From positions 1 through 60,319 of the forward strand of contig JAEUKE010000057.1 of the NCBI GenBank assembly GCA_016794345.1: 60,319 bases of DNA, read 5' to 3'. How positions within the stretch are numbered: position 1 is the first letter of the stretch; each line of letters opens with the position of its first letter. Source of the stretch: Myxococcales bacterium (GTDB lineage: Bacteria; Myxococcota_A; Polyangia; Polyangiales; Polyangiaceae). Below are positions 21,389-30,593 of the stretch, one piece after another. The notes beneath the pieces are model-generated. The model was not told the DNA's origin. It worked only from the letters and a program-made list of their open reading frames with translations, and did not search any database. A program made the translations under genes and the position numbers.

Positions 21389-22939
21389 TCAGCGTCGAAC
21401 GTGGATGGTGATGGTCTCGCCCGCGTCCGGGGCGACCCACTTCCAACCCACGGGCACGGAAGGCCCGGCCCATTGGAAGAGCCGGCGCGCGTCGATCGGC
21501 GTGAGCGCCACGTCGTGGAACATGCGCGCCTCGCCGCCGGGGTCGCTCCAGTAGCTGCCGGTGATGGCGAAGCCGGGCGAGAACTCGAGGACCCACGGCG
21601 CGTCGAAGATGTCGTAGGCCTGCTGCGTCTCGCGCGGGTCGAGGTGCATCGACAGCGCCTTGCGCGTGACGTTGAACGTGCCCTGGATCGTGGAGGCGGT
21701 CGTCGTGGGGTCGCCGAGCATGTCGCTCCCGCTCGAGACGAGCGTCGCGTAGATCGGCTTTTTGCCTTCGTAGAGCGTCATGGTCTGCAGCGCGAGGCTG
21801 ATGTCGACCCACTTCTTTCCGTCCGCCACGAACTCGGGGAACTTCGTGCGCTTCACGACCTTGATGAGGTCCTTCTCGCGGAACCAGACGCCGCCCTCCG
21901 CCTCCTCGTAGCGGACGGCGTCGACGGTGCGGAACCGGCCGGTGAGGTGGACGACGTGACGCCGCTCGACCTCCTCGTCCTCGAGGCGCTTGGCCTTGCC
22001 GCGCGCGAGCTCGTACGGGCAGACCTCGTGGCGCAGGACGAACCCGAGCGGCAGGCCTTTGTCCTCCGTGATGTCGACGCCGTGCCACGTGGAGCCCAGC
22101 GCCGGATCGAGCCGGTCGATGGCGACGTAGCGCCCGTCGGCGGTGAGCCCGAAGGTGCGCGGCCCGCCAGGTCCTTCCGTCTCGAACGTCGCGGCGACGG
22201 CCACGCCGCTTCCTCGGCGGAGGACGGCCGCGACGAGCGGCACCGACGGGTCGCTCGCCGGCGGCTCCTTGGGGGCGCCGGCGAACGCGAAGTGGCTCGC
22301 GTTCGTCCGCCGCCCGTCTTCCCCGATGCCGTCGCCTGCTTTGGCGATGACGGCGGGGCCGGTCGCGACGCCGCGCTCGTCGAGCGGGACGTCGTTTGCT
22401 CCCGCGCGCAGGCTCTTCGGCTTCTCCTTGGCGGCGCGAGCCAGGTGCTTGAAGAGGTCCGGCTCGTTGTCCTCTTGTTCCTTCGGCGTGGGGATCCGTG
22501 CGTAGAGCGGCGTCGCGGACTTGGCGAGGCCGTGGCGGAAGGGCAGGGCCTTGCCGGTGTCGACCTCGACGAAGGTCTTCGCCTCGAGGCTCACGTCCGG
22601 CGTCGCGCAGACGAACCCGCGCGGCGCGACCGGGTAATAGCCGCCCTCACACGCCTTGGTCTTCTTGTAAGGCCTGTCCGCGCGCGCCACGCTGCCGCCC
22701 GCGCGGATGGCCCCGATGACAGGAGCGTCAGCCTTGGGCCGCTCCAGCACGGGGATCTCGCTCCTCGGCGAGCCGAGCCGTGGCCCGTTCTCGGGAGGGA
22801 CGGGGACGTCGGGCTTCTCGTCGGTCTCCTCGGCGAGTGCGGCTTTCGAGAGCGGCGCGTCCTTGCTTCCCCCCTTGCAGCCGGCAGCTGAAAGGAGCGA
22901 GAGCGCGAGGAGCGTCAAGGTTCGCGGGCTCGGTCCCAT
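21389..22939 (-). CDS. L,D-transpeptidase-fold lipoprotein without catalytic Cys/His
   Basis: 516 residues. The signal peptide MGPSPRTLTLLALSLLSAAGC ends in a lipobox (Cys about 21). The C-terminal third has the YkuD layout of the myxobacterial L,D-transpeptidase group: WVDISLALQTMTLYEGKKPIYATLVSSG and then TPIDARRLFQWAGPSVPVGW. But the catalytic positions differ. Where relatives read LHGAFWHD this one reads ITGSYWSD (Thr460), and where they read SHGCVNLSPIDA it reads MFHDVALTPIDA (Asp476). It is therefore predicted to be catalytically inactive, perhaps a peptidoglycan-binding protein. It lies 59 bases after murJ on the same strand. Confidence 0.75.
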   Translation of the reverse strand: MGPSPRTLTLLALSLLSAAGCKGGSKDAPLSKAALAEETDEKPDVPVPPENGPRLGSPRSEIPVLERPKADAPVIGAIRAGGSVARADRPYKKTKACEGGYYPVAPRGFVCATPDVSLEAKTFVEVDTGKALPFRHGLAKSATPLYARIPTPKEQEDNEPDLFKHLARAAKEKPKSLRAGANDVPLDERGVATGPAVIAKAGDGIGEDGRRTNASHFAFAGAPKEPPASDPSVPLVAAVLRRGSGVAVAATFETEGPGGPRTFGLTADGRYVAIDRLDPALGSTWHGVDITEDKGLPLGFVLRHEVCPYELARGKAKRLEDEEVERRHVVHLTGRFRTVDAVRYEEAEGGVWFREKDLIKVVKRTKFPEFVADGKKWVDISLALQTMTLYEGKKPIYATLVSSGSDMLGDPTTTASTIQGTFNVTRKALSMHLDPRETQQAYDIFDAPWVLEFSPGFAITGSYWSDPGGEARMFHDVALTPIDARRLFQWAGPSVPVGWKWVAPDAGETITIHVRR

Positions 22940-22998
22940 GGCCAAGGCCCATGCCCCAGGGCGCTGCGCTGGGCCAACAAAGCCACGTCGGTGTCCGC

Positions 22999-24600
22999 TC
23001 AGCCCGATTTGTCGTCCCGGGAGGGCTTGCGTGGCCTCAGTAGCTGTCTGAGAGAAGTGAGCCCAAGTGCCTGAATCGAAAAGAGGAAACCGACTCCTGA
23101 TGCGGCCAGGACGGCGGCCGCCCCGAGCACCGGTTTGAGGTCCAAGGAAGCACTTGCGAATCGCAAGCCCAACCCCGCGCCGGCGGTGACGAAAGCGGCG
23201 ACGACGATCCTCATGAGCGGAATTTCGTCGAGCCCGAGGCCGCCGAGGGCGCGGGCGACCGTGCGAGACAGGAGGCCGAGCTCCACCCAGGCCGCCACCG
23301 CCGCGCCGAGCACCACGCCGGCGACCCCGATGAAACGCATCGCCGCGGCGGCGACCGCCGTGCTCACCACCACCCGCACGATCGCGAAGCGCGCCGGGCT
23401 CGTCGTGTCGCCCAGCGCGTACGAGCTCACGCTCACCACGCGAGACGCGGCGTTGGCCGGGAGACCGATGGCGTAGAAGGCGAGCACGTAAGCGACCTCC
23501 GACGTGGACGTCGCGCCGAAGCTCCCGCCCCGAAAGAGGAGCGTCGTCACCTCGGTCGCCAGCGCCGCGAAGACGGCCGCCGCGGGCAAGCCGAGCGTGA
23601 GCACGCGGGAGAGCGAGCGACCGATCGATCGCCGAAGCGCCGTCTTCTCGGCCTCGCCCCCGCCGGCGCGCTCGGCGAGGTCCGGCAGCGCCGCCGCCGC
23701 TTCTCCCGTGCCGAGGACGGCCATCGGCAAGAGGTAGATTGTCTGGGCATAGCCGAGCGTCGCGACGGCGCCCGCGCCGAGGAAGCTCGCGAGCATGGTG
23801 TCGACGAGGCCCGAGATCTGGATGACGCCGCGGCCGACGAGCGCGCCCGGGATGTTGCGCACGGCCTCGCGCAGGCCGGGCGCGTTGGAATCGAACGACG
23901 GGGCGACGCTGCCGAGCAGCTTCCGAACCGGAACGAGCATCACGAGCACCTGGAGCGCAGCGCCCGCGAGCGCCCCCCAGGCCACGCTGCGCGCGACGCC
24001 CTCCGGCCCCAGCCCCATCGCGGTCCCCGCGACCACCAACGCCGCGATCTGGGTGAGGCTCCAGACGACGGGTGCGGCGTACGGGAGCAGGAAGCGCCGA
24101 TGAGAGGTGAGCACACCGAGCGCCCAGGCGCCGAGGACGAGCAGCGCGGTCATCGGGAAGAGGACGCGGACGAGCTCGACGGCCAGGCTCGCGCGCGAGT
24201 CGTCGAACCCGGGCGCGATGACCCCGGCCAGCGCGGGAGCGAAGGCGACGCCGAGCACGGTGAGCGCCGCCGCCGCGGGCAGCAGCAGCCCCAGCGCGGC
24301 GCGCGCGAAGCGGGTCGCGGCGCCGTCTCCCGTGAGTCGGAGCTTCACGTACACCGGAATGAACGACGCGCTCAGGGTCCCTTCGCCCAGCAGGTTCTGC
24401 GTGAGGTTCCCGATACGGAAGGCTGCGCCGACCGCGTCCGCCTCCGGGGAGGTCCCGAGGTAGTGCGCGACGAATCGCTGCCTGACGAACCCCACGAGCC
24501 GCGACGCGAGGATGCCGAGCGTGACGAGCCAAGCACCTTTGCCCACCTTGCGCTCGGGAGCACGTGGCGAGCTCGGCTCGGGAGGAGAGGAATGTGTCAC
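22999..24600 (-). CDS. murJ: Lipid II flippase MurJ (MviN)
   Basis: 533 residues with about 14 membrane spans and the MurJ start (ASRLVGFVRQRFVAHYLG, GNLTQNLLGEGTLSASFIPVY). It moves the undecaprenyl-linked peptidoglycan precursor across the inner membrane. The conserved Arg residues of the first span and loop are kept (R-x-x-G-F-x-R). Divergent from the amidotransferase-like gene 53 bases away; the transpeptidase-fold lipoprotein follows downstream, which fits a cell-wall role for that gene. The short N-terminal extension is Pro/Ser-rich. Confidence 0.95.
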   Translation of the reverse strand: MTHSSPPEPSSPRAPERKVGKGAWLVTLGILASRLVGFVRQRFVAHYLGTSPEADAVGAAFRIGNLTQNLLGEGTLSASFIPVYVKLRLTGDGAATRFARAALGLLLPAAAALTVLGVAFAPALAGVIAPGFDDSRASLAVELVRVLFPMTALLVLGAWALGVLTSHRRFLLPYAAPVVWSLTQIAALVVAGTAMGLGPEGVARSVAWGALAGAALQVLVMLVPVRKLLGSVAPSFDSNAPGLREAVRNIPGALVGRGVIQISGLVDTMLASFLGAGAVATLGYAQTIYLLPMAVLGTGEAAAALPDLAERAGGGEAEKTALRRSIGRSLSRVLTLGLPAAAVFAALATEVTTLLFRGGSFGATSTSEVAYVLAFYAIGLPANAASRVVSVSSYALGDTTSPARFAIVRVVVSTAVAAAAMRFIGVAGVVLGAAVAAWVELGLLSRTVARALGGLGLDEIPLMRIVVAAFVTAGAGLGLRFASASLDLKPVLGAAAVLAASGVGFLFSIQALGLTSLRQLLRPRKPSRDDKSG

Positions 24601-24653
24601 GCTGACTTTTCGTCCGTAACGCAGGCGTCTCGCTGGCGCAGCCGGATTGTGGT

Positions 24654-25733
24654 ATGAGCTTGCGCGAGTCAGCTGGGCTCCGATTTGCTTGTGGCTCAGC
24701 GAATCCGTCGATGTCCCGAACCCTGCTCGAGAGCGCGTCGTCCGAGAGCTCGCCGGAGTCGGCCGGTGCTTTCGCGAACCACCGGGACCTGAAGGTCTGC
24801 CTGCTGGACATGAACAGCGGGCACCAGAACCAGGCGATGCGCTGCTTCCGCGGCATCGTCACGGCGTTCTTCGATCGCGTCCGCCACCACAACCCCGGCT
24901 TGCCCTGCCGCCTGGTGGAGGTCTCGCCGCGCGACACGAACGCGCCCATCCCGCGCGACTCGGACTTCTACGTCGGCTCCGGCGGGCCCGGCTCTCCCTA
25001 CGACGGCGACGACCAACCCTGGTTCACGGACTTCAATCGGTTCCTCAGCTGGATGGTCACGGAGGCGCGCCGGAGCGACCAGGATCAGAAGTCGCTCTTC
25101 GGCGTCTGTTACACGTACGAGCTCATGGTGCGCCTGCTCGGTGTGGCGGAGGTCACCATGCGCGACAGCCGCAAGTTCGGCGTGATGCCGATCTACACGA
25201 CCTCTTACGGGCGCAACCACCCGCTGCTCGCGCCCTTCCGCGACCGGCTGTTTGCGTTCGAGCACCGCCACTGGGAGGCAGTGAACCTCGACAAAGATCG
25301 CCTGCTCGAGCTCGGCGGTGGCCTGCTCGCGCAGGAGAGCCGCGACGGCTATTCGAAGGGGCAGGGGTTGCTCGGCTTCGATCTCGGCCCCGGCATCGAG
25401 GCGGTGCAGTTTCACCCCGAGGCGGATCGCGCCGGCGTGATCAGCTGGGTCGCGCGTCCCGAGCAGGCCGCGGCCTTCCGCGCCACCTACGGCGAGGACA
25501 CCTACCAGGCCATGCTCCGCACGCTGGACGATCCGAACCGCCTCGCGCGCACCTTCGCGCTCGTGATCCCGGGGTTCCTGCAGCGCCGCTTCAACTCGCT
25601 GTGTGAGAGCCGCGGCTACCGCCCCATCCCTCCGCCTTCCGCGGACGACGTGATGGCCGCGTTCGCCGGCGAGCCCGCCGCGTGTGTCGTGGCGCCGCCG
25701 TCGGTCGCGCCGAGCGCCAGCGCGAGCATCTGA
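24654..25733 (+). CDS. Class-I glutamine-amidotransferase-like protein
   Basis: 359 residues. The core (about 45-265) is a class-I amidotransferase fold: KVCLLDMNSG, an oxyanion-type stretch VGSGGPGSPYDG, the nucleophile-elbow FGVCYTYEL (Cys152) and the His-Glu pair in QFHPEAD (His254, Glu256). All three triad residues are present, so it may be active, but no synthetase partner is fused or adjacent. The C-terminal 90 residues (FLQRRFNSLCESRGY) are outside the fold. The start could also be the ATG at 24711, which removes a poorly conserved 19 residues. Annotation as GMP synthase would be wrong: the real guaA is at 43463-45010. The substrate is unknown. Confidence 0.75.
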   Translation: MSLRESAGLRFACGSANPSMSRTLLESASSESSPESAGAFANHRDLKVCLLDMNSGHQNQAMRCFRGIVTAFFDRVRHHNPGLPCRLVEVSPRDTNAPIPRDSDFYVGSGGPGSPYDGDDQPWFTDFNRFLSWMVTEARRSDQDQKSLFGVCYTYELMVRLLGVAEVTMRDSRKFGVMPIYTTSYGRNHPLLAPFRDRLFAFEHRHWEAVNLDKDRLLELGGGLLAQESRDGYSKGQGLLGFDLGPGIEAVQFHPEADRAGVISWVARPEQAAAFRATYGEDTYQAMLRTLDDPNRLARTFALVIPGFLQRRFNSLCESRGYRPIPPPSADDVMAAFAGEPAACVVAPPSVAPSASASI

Positions 25734-25823
25734 GCGCGCCGTCGCCGGGCGGCGGCGACACATCTCGCTCCCCTCGGTCTCTTGGGGTTGGCGCGAGCCG
25801 TGCGCTCCTGTATCCCGCACCCG

Positions 25824-27824
25824 ATGCAGAACCTCGATGCCGCCGCTACCGAGAAGGCCGTCGCGACGATCCGCATGCTCGCCGTCGACGGCGTGGAGAA
25901 GGCCAACTCCGGTCACCCCGGTACGCCGATGGCGCTCGCCCAGATCGCGTTCGAGATCTGGATGCGCGAGCTGCGCTACGACCCGAAGGCGCCCTCGTGG
26001 CCCGACCGTGATCGCTTCGTGCTCTCGTGTGGCCACGCGTCGATGCTGCTCTACTCGATGCTCCACCTGTCCGGGTACGAGCTGTCGCTCGACGACCTGA
26101 AGCAGTTCCGGCAGTGGGGCTCGAAGACGCCGGGCCACCCCGAGGTCCACCTGACGCCAGGCGTGGAGACGACGACCGGGCCGCTCGGACAGGGCATCTC
26201 CAACGCCGTCGGCATGGCCCTCGCGCTCAAGATGCGCGCGGCCCGTCTGGGCGCGGATCTCGTCGGCGCGCGTGTCTTCGGGATCGCCTCGGACGGCGAC
26301 CTGATGGAAGGCGTCAGCGGCGAGGCCTCGAGCATCGCGGGGCACCTCGGCCTGGACAACCTGATCTTCTTCTGGGACGACAACAAAATCACGATCGACG
26401 GCGAGACCGACCTCGCCTTCAGCGAGGACGTCCGGAAGCGCTACGAGGCGTACGGCTGGGCGACCTGGGCGATCGACGGCCACGACGCCGGGCAGATCCA
26501 GAAGGCGCTCGCGGAGGCCGTCGCGCTCTCGGGCAAGCCGAAGCTCATCTGCGCCAAGACGCGCATCGGCATCGGCGCGCCCACCAAGGAGAACTCGTCC
26601 AAGGCGCACGGCGAGCCTCTCGGCGCTGCCGAGGTGAAGGGCACGAAGGAGAAGCTCGGCTGGCCCACCGACCAGACGTTCTACGTGCCGGCGGGCGTCT
26701 ACGAGCTCTTCTCCGCGCGCGCGGCGGAGGGGCGAGCCACGCGAGAGGCCTGGGAGGCGAAGATGGCGGCGCTCCCGCAGACGAACCCGGAGGCGGCGGC
26801 GCTCTGGCAGAAGATCTCGGCGCGCGAGGTGCCGGCCGACATCCTGAACGAGCTCTGCAAGGCCGCCCCCCAGAAGGACGCCGCGACGCGCGTCTCGGCC
26901 GGTGTGGTCGAGCAGCGCGCCGCCGCGCTCGTCCCGTCGCTCGTCGGGGGCTCGGCCGATCTCAACCCCTCGACCAAGACGTTCATCGAGGGCTCGCCCA
27001 CGATCATGAAGGGCAGCTTCGAGGGACGAAATATCCACTTCGGTATCCGCGAGCACGCGATGGGCGCGATCGTGAACGGCATCGGGCTGACCGAGGGGTT
27101 CATCCCGTTCGGCTCGACGTTCCTCGTCTTCGCCGACTACATGCGCCCGACCATTCGCCTCGCGGCCCTCTCGGAGATCCAGAGCATCTTCGTGTTCACG
27201 CACGACAGCCTCTACCTCGGGGAGGACGGGCCGACGCACCAGCCCGTGGAGCAGGTGTGGTCGCTCCGGCTCATCCCGAACGTCGACGTGGTGCGCCCGG
27301 CCGACGCGCTCGAGTGCGCCGCCGCCTGGGCCCACGCCCTCGGCCGCCGCAAGGGGCCGACGGTGCTCTCGCTGACGCGGCAGAACGTCCCGCCGCTCGA
27401 CCGGCCCACCGGGTTCGACAACACCGTCATGCTCCGCGGCGGCTACGTCCTCTCCGACGCCGAGAGCCCCACCGTCGTCCTCGTCGCCACGGGGAGCGAG
27501 GTCTCGCTGGCCGTCGCGGCCAAGCCGCTGCTCGAGGCCCGCGGCGAGCGCGTGCGGGTCGTCAGCATGCCCTGCGTGGAGGCGTTCCTCCGGCAGGACG
27601 ACGCCTATCGCGCCTCCGTCCTCCCGCCAGGCATCCCGCGCGCCGCCATCGAGCTCGGCGTCACCACGCCGTGGCGCGCCATCGTCGGCACGGACGGGCT
27701 CGTCATCGGCCACGACGGCTTCGGCGTGTCGGCGCCCTACAAGGTCATCGCCAAGGAGCTCGGCTTCGTGCCGGAGGCCGTGGCGGCCACCGTGCGGGCG
27801 TGGCGCAAGGGCCCTGAGGCCTGA
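25824..27824 (+). CDS. tkt: Transketolase
   Basis: 666 residues. A thiamine-diphosphate enzyme of the pentose phosphate pathway, moving two-carbon units between sugar phosphates. Signatures: SGHPGTPMALA, GPLGQGISNAVG, the cofactor motif GDGDLMEG...NLIFFWDDNKITIDG, the conserved IREHAMGAI and HDSLYLGEDGPTHQPVEQ. The family length is met. The ATG at 25824 was chosen over an upstream frame extension of 14 residues with no conservation. It stands alone and convergent with the next gene; a hairpin lies between them. Confidence 0.96.
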   Translation: MQNLDAAATEKAVATIRMLAVDGVEKANSGHPGTPMALAQIAFEIWMRELRYDPKAPSWPDRDRFVLSCGHASMLLYSMLHLSGYELSLDDLKQFRQWGSKTPGHPEVHLTPGVETTTGPLGQGISNAVGMALALKMRAARLGADLVGARVFGIASDGDLMEGVSGEASSIAGHLGLDNLIFFWDDNKITIDGETDLAFSEDVRKRYEAYGWATWAIDGHDAGQIQKALAEAVALSGKPKLICAKTRIGIGAPTKENSSKAHGEPLGAAEVKGTKEKLGWPTDQTFYVPAGVYELFSARAAEGRATREAWEAKMAALPQTNPEAAALWQKISAREVPADILNELCKAAPQKDAATRVSAGVVEQRAAALVPSLVGGSADLNPSTKTFIEGSPTIMKGSFEGRNIHFGIREHAMGAIVNGIGLTEGFIPFGSTFLVFADYMRPTIRLAALSEIQSIFVFTHDSLYLGEDGPTHQPVEQVWSLRLIPNVDVVRPADALECAAAWAHALGRRKGPTVLSLTRQNVPPLDRPTGFDNTVMLRGGYVLSDAESPTVVLVATGSEVSLAVAAKPLLEARGERVRVVSMPCVEAFLRQDDAYRASVLPPGIPRAAIELGVTTPWRAIVGTDGLVIGHDGFGVSAPYKVIAKELGFVPEAVAATVRAWRKGPEA

Positions 27825-27836
27825 GGTAGCAGCGGT

Positions 27837-27864
27837 CGGCGCGACGTCCGCGGTCGTCGCGCCG
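27837..27864. terminator. Hairpin between convergent tkt and lipoprotein gene
   Basis: CGGCGCGACG and CGTCGCGCCG form a perfect 10-bp stem with an 8-base loop between two convergent genes; no T-run on either side. Likely a shared bidirectional 3' end. Confidence 0.5.
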
Positions 27865-27878
27865 GCCCGCCGCCGTCG

Positions 27879-29243
27879 TCAGCAGTTTCCGCGGTACACG
27901 TTCAGCGTCCAGGGCTGGCACGAGGCGCCGCTGTAGTGCCTCACCTCGACGTTCACGTTGAAGCTGTTGTCCGCGCCGCCGCAGTCGTCGTCGCACCAGA
28001 TGACGATGCTCTCGGTCTGCCCGGTGCCGTTCAGCGATTGCCAGCCCGGGTCCGCGAAGCAGCCGTTGCCCGAGACGTAGAGATCGTAGTCGGCGCCGGC
28101 GGGGACCTGCAGCTCGAAGCGCATGGCCGTGTAGGCGCAGCAGCTGCTCGCCTCATCCGCCTCGATGTTGAAGTAGCGGCCGCGTGTCCCGGTGCGGGTG
28201 ACGACGGGGCCCTCACAGGTGCCGCCGCCGTCGCAGAGGAAGCCGTAGAACGCGTCGGCCGCGTAGGCGCCCAGGTATTCGCCCGGGCTCGCGTTCGAGT
28301 AGCCGGTGTGCTGCGTCTCGCAGCCGTTCGCCTGGCTCGCGTCGCAGTTGGAGAAGCCCTGGTTGCAGCCGGTGATCGAGCAGCCGCCGCCGCCCGAGCA
28401 CGACGACACGGCGTTCGGGATGTTGCAGGTGCCTTCGGCGATGTTGCCGTCGCAGTCCTGGTCGACCGCGTCGCAGATCTCGCTGCCCGGCGTGACCTGG
28501 CCGTTGCAGGCTCCCCACTGACCGCCGACGCACGTCTGGGTGCCGCCCACGCACGAGCCGACGTTCTGCGTCCCGTTGGGACCCGTGTAGCAGGGCTGCG
28601 TGGCGCCGTTCACGCAGGTGCAGCCCTCGTCGACCATGCCGTTGCAGTTGTCGTCGGTGCCGTCGCAGTCCTCGTTCGGGTCCGGCGGCATGAGCGGCAC
28701 ACAGGTCTGCGGCATCCCGTTTGCGCAGGTCTCGACGCTGTTCTGGCAGACGCCCTGGCCGCAGATCTCCGGCTCGAACCCCTGGTCGACCGCGCCGTCG
28801 CAGTCGTTGTCGATGCCATCACAGATCTCGTCGGATGGGAGGGTCTCGCCGTCGCAGGCGCTCCACTTGCCCGTCTGATCACAGGTCTGCGTGCCCTCGA
28901 CACAGGCGCCCACGTTCGCGAAGACCGGATCTCCGCTGAAGCAAGGCTGTGTCTCGCCCTCTATGCAGTCGCAGCTCTCGTCCACGACGCCATCACACGT
29001 GTTGTCGATGCCGTCACAGAGCTCGACCGTGCCGCAGTTGTCGTCGCCGCCCTGGCCGCTGCCGGTCGTTGTGCTCCCGCCCTCGCCGCGGGTCCCCGAG
29101 CCGGTCGTCGTGGTGCCGTCGTCGGAGGCGCCGCCGCCGCCGGTGCCGTCGAGCTTGTCGCTGTCGGCGCAACCGGCGATCGCGACGAGACATGCCAGGC
29201 TGACCGATCCGAGGGCGAGAAGAGAAGAATGACGACCGCGCAT
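27879..29243 (-). CDS. Lipoprotein with MopE-type metal-binding repeats
   Basis: 454 residues starting MRGRHSSLLALG with lipobox IAGC (Cys about 25) and a Gly/Thr/Ser linker. Four copies of the MopE-type motif follow (LCDGIDNTCDG-VVDESC, ICDGIDNDCDG-AVDQG, DCDGTDDNCNG-MVDEGC, ICDAVDQDCDG-NIAEG), alternating with short Cys-containing modules (CVEGTQTCDQTGKW, CVGGTQTCVGGQW). Such Asp-rich repeats are taken to bind Ca2+ or other metals. After a Gly/Cys-rich stretch comes a beta-rich C-terminal domain (about 310-454) with several Cys residues and no assigned family. Surface exposure is inferred. Conserved in spirit with many myxobacterial proteins. Confidence 0.85.
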   Translation of the reverse strand: MRGRHSSLLALGSVSLACLVAIAGCADSDKLDGTGGGGASDDGTTTTGSGTRGEGGSTTTGSGQGGDDNCGTVELCDGIDNTCDGVVDESCDCIEGETQPCFSGDPVFANVGACVEGTQTCDQTGKWSACDGETLPSDEICDGIDNDCDGAVDQGFEPEICGQGVCQNSVETCANGMPQTCVPLMPPDPNEDCDGTDDNCNGMVDEGCTCVNGATQPCYTGPNGTQNVGSCVGGTQTCVGGQWGACNGQVTPGSEICDAVDQDCDGNIAEGTCNIPNAVSSCSGGGGCSITGCNQGFSNCDASQANGCETQHTGYSNASPGEYLGAYAADAFYGFLCDGGGTCEGPVVTRTGTRGRYFNIEADEASSCCAYTAMRFELQVPAGADYDLYVSGNGCFADPGWQSLNGTGQTESIVIWCDDDCGGADNSFNVNVEVRHYSGASCQPWTLNVYRGNC

Positions 29244-29406
29244 GAGACCTCCGGAGGCGGCCCTCGCATGGACGGAGGGCGCTGTCACATGCAGGTGTCG
29301 TTCCCGGCCCGCGGATGCAGAAAAACGCGACAATTCGGCAGGGGCGCGCGATGATTCGGGCGCCTGGATCGGCGCCCCCGGATCGCGGAAGCCCCAATCG
29401 ACGAGC

Positions 29407-30189
29407 ATGAGCGACGACAAGAAGCCTTTTGAGCCCGGCATCACGGAAGAGCTGCCGACCTTGCCCCGCCCGGAGGTGAAGGCCGAGGTCTCCGACCAGG
29501 CGCCGACGCCCAAGCGACCGGACGGCAAGATCATCCTCGACGGCGTGGCCGCCGAGGACGCCGTTCCGCCCAAGAAGACCGAGCCAGGCGCGGCCGGGCC
29601 GGTCGCCGGCTCCCCGGTGCAGCGCACGCTCCCCTCGAAGGACGACGAGGCCGCGCGCGCGCGCGCGGCGCCCACGAAGGTCGACGTGGCGGGGCCCACG
29701 CCGCGCCGTCAGGCCGCGGCGGAGCCAGGGCCGGGCAAGAGCGTGGCTCTCGGCGTCGGGATCGGCGTCGTCGCGCTCGCGCTCGTCGCGGCCGCCGCGG
29801 GCGCGTTTTTCTACATGCGTGGTGGGGGAGACGGCTCGGCTGCCTCGCCCGACGCGCCGGAGCCGTCGAAGAAGACGGACGTGTCATCTTCCTCCGCGGG
29901 CTCGCCCGAGCCCGCGACCGCAGGGGAGGCCTCGAGCGCCGCGCCGACGCTGGAGCCGCCCGCGGTGTCCGCGGAGCCTTCGTCCAGCGCCGCGGCGCAG
30001 CCGGGGCCGGTCACCCCCAAGCCTGCCTCGTCGACGACCCCTCCGACCTGGCCGAGCGGGCTCCCGCCGCTCCCCGAGTGGGTGCCGACGGCGATCCCCA
30101 CGACCATCCCCACCACCTGGCCGACGGGCCTCATTCCGACGGCGATCCCCACGACTCCGCCGGCGCCGACGGCCTCGTCCAAGCCCTAG
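29407..30189 (+). CDS. Single-pass membrane protein with Pro/Ser/Thr-rich outer tail
   Basis: 260 residues. The N-terminal 105 residues are polar and Pro/Lys-rich, a single membrane span follows (about 110-137, SVALGVGIGVVALALVAAAA), and the rest is Ser/Ala/Pro low complexity ending in short repeats of the type PTAIPTTIPTTWPTG. The ATG at 29407 is the only sensible start. No enzymatic domain is present; the layout resembles tail regions of myxobacterial kinases, without the kinase. It is divergent from the MopE-type gene. Function unknown. Confidence 0.7.
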   Translation: MSDDKKPFEPGITEELPTLPRPEVKAEVSDQAPTPKRPDGKIILDGVAAEDAVPPKKTEPGAAGPVAGSPVQRTLPSKDDEAARARAAPTKVDVAGPTPRRQAAAEPGPGKSVALGVGIGVVALALVAAAAGAFFYMRGGGDGSAASPDAPEPSKKTDVSSSSAGSPEPATAGEASSAAPTLEPPAVSAEPSSSAAAQPGPVTPKPASSTTPPTWPSGLPPLPEWVPTAIPTTIPTTWPTGLIPTAIPTTPPAPTASSKP

Positions 30190-30194
30190 GGCCC

Positions 30195-30213
30195 GTGGAA
30201 ACGGAGTTTCCAC
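30195..30213 (+). terminator. Hairpin after the single-pass membrane protein gene
   Basis: GTGGAAAC-GGA-GTTTCCAC, an 8-bp perfect stem with a 3-base loop, starting 5 bases after the stop codon. No T-run. Confidence 0.5.
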
Positions 30214-30260
30214 GCAAACAACGATGAGCCCACTCAGGAACAAACCGCCGCTTCGCCGGG

Positions 30261-30302
30261 GAATTCGGGCCGCCTTCGCCCCGTCAGGGGCGGCCCGAAT
30301 TC
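30261..30302. repeat. Perfect 14-bp inverted repeat
   Basis: GAATTCGGGCCGCC (30261-30274) and GGCGGCCCGAATTC (30289-30302) flank a 14-base C-rich spacer. Strong enough to be a terminator in either direction or a protein-binding site. Confidence 0.6.
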
Positions 30303-30377
30303 TTCGAGAAGTGTTGGTTCCACGGGACTAGCCCCTAATCAAGCGAAAGAACGTGAGGCGGTGCAGCAGGCGAGCAA

Positions 30378-30395
30378 GCGGGGCTGGGGCCCCGC
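30378..30395. repeat. GGGGCCCC-type palindrome
   Basis: GCGGGGC-TGGG-GCCCCGC, followed by GCGCAGCGCGAAGCGGAGTT. The G/C core resembles the hairpins at 19902-19965 and the C-rich stretch near 7345-7370, suggesting a dispersed repeat family. Confidence 0.5.
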
Positions 30396-30439
30396 GCGCA
30401 GCGCGAAGCGGAGTTGGGGTGAAAACGCGCAGCGCTTGA

Positions 30440-30458
30440 GGGGGCTGCTTCAGCCCCC
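30440..30458. terminator. GGGGGCTG hairpin
   Basis: GGGGGCTG-CTT-CAGCCCCC, an 8-bp perfect stem with a 3-base loop, inside the non-coding stretch. Confidence 0.45.
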
Positions 30459-30593
30459 TGGCTCGGGAGGTTCTGCGGGGCGAGCTCGAGCAGAATGTGA
30501 GGCTCGGTCGGCAGGGCTTCACCTGAAACGGTCTTGGCGTCGTAAACGGCATCGGACTCGGCACTCGGCTTCGGCCGGCAAGATCACGCAAAC

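Noticed and set aside
22940..24949. Upstream part of the long minus-strand frame that ends at 21389
   Set aside because: Overlaps murJ in a different frame and then antisense to the amidotransferase-like gene; the real gene starts at the ATG 22939 with a clear lipoprotein signal.
24654..25733. Annotation as GMP synthase amidotransferase subunit
   Set aside because: A complete two-domain guaA exists at 43463-45010 and the flanking residues do not match GuaA.
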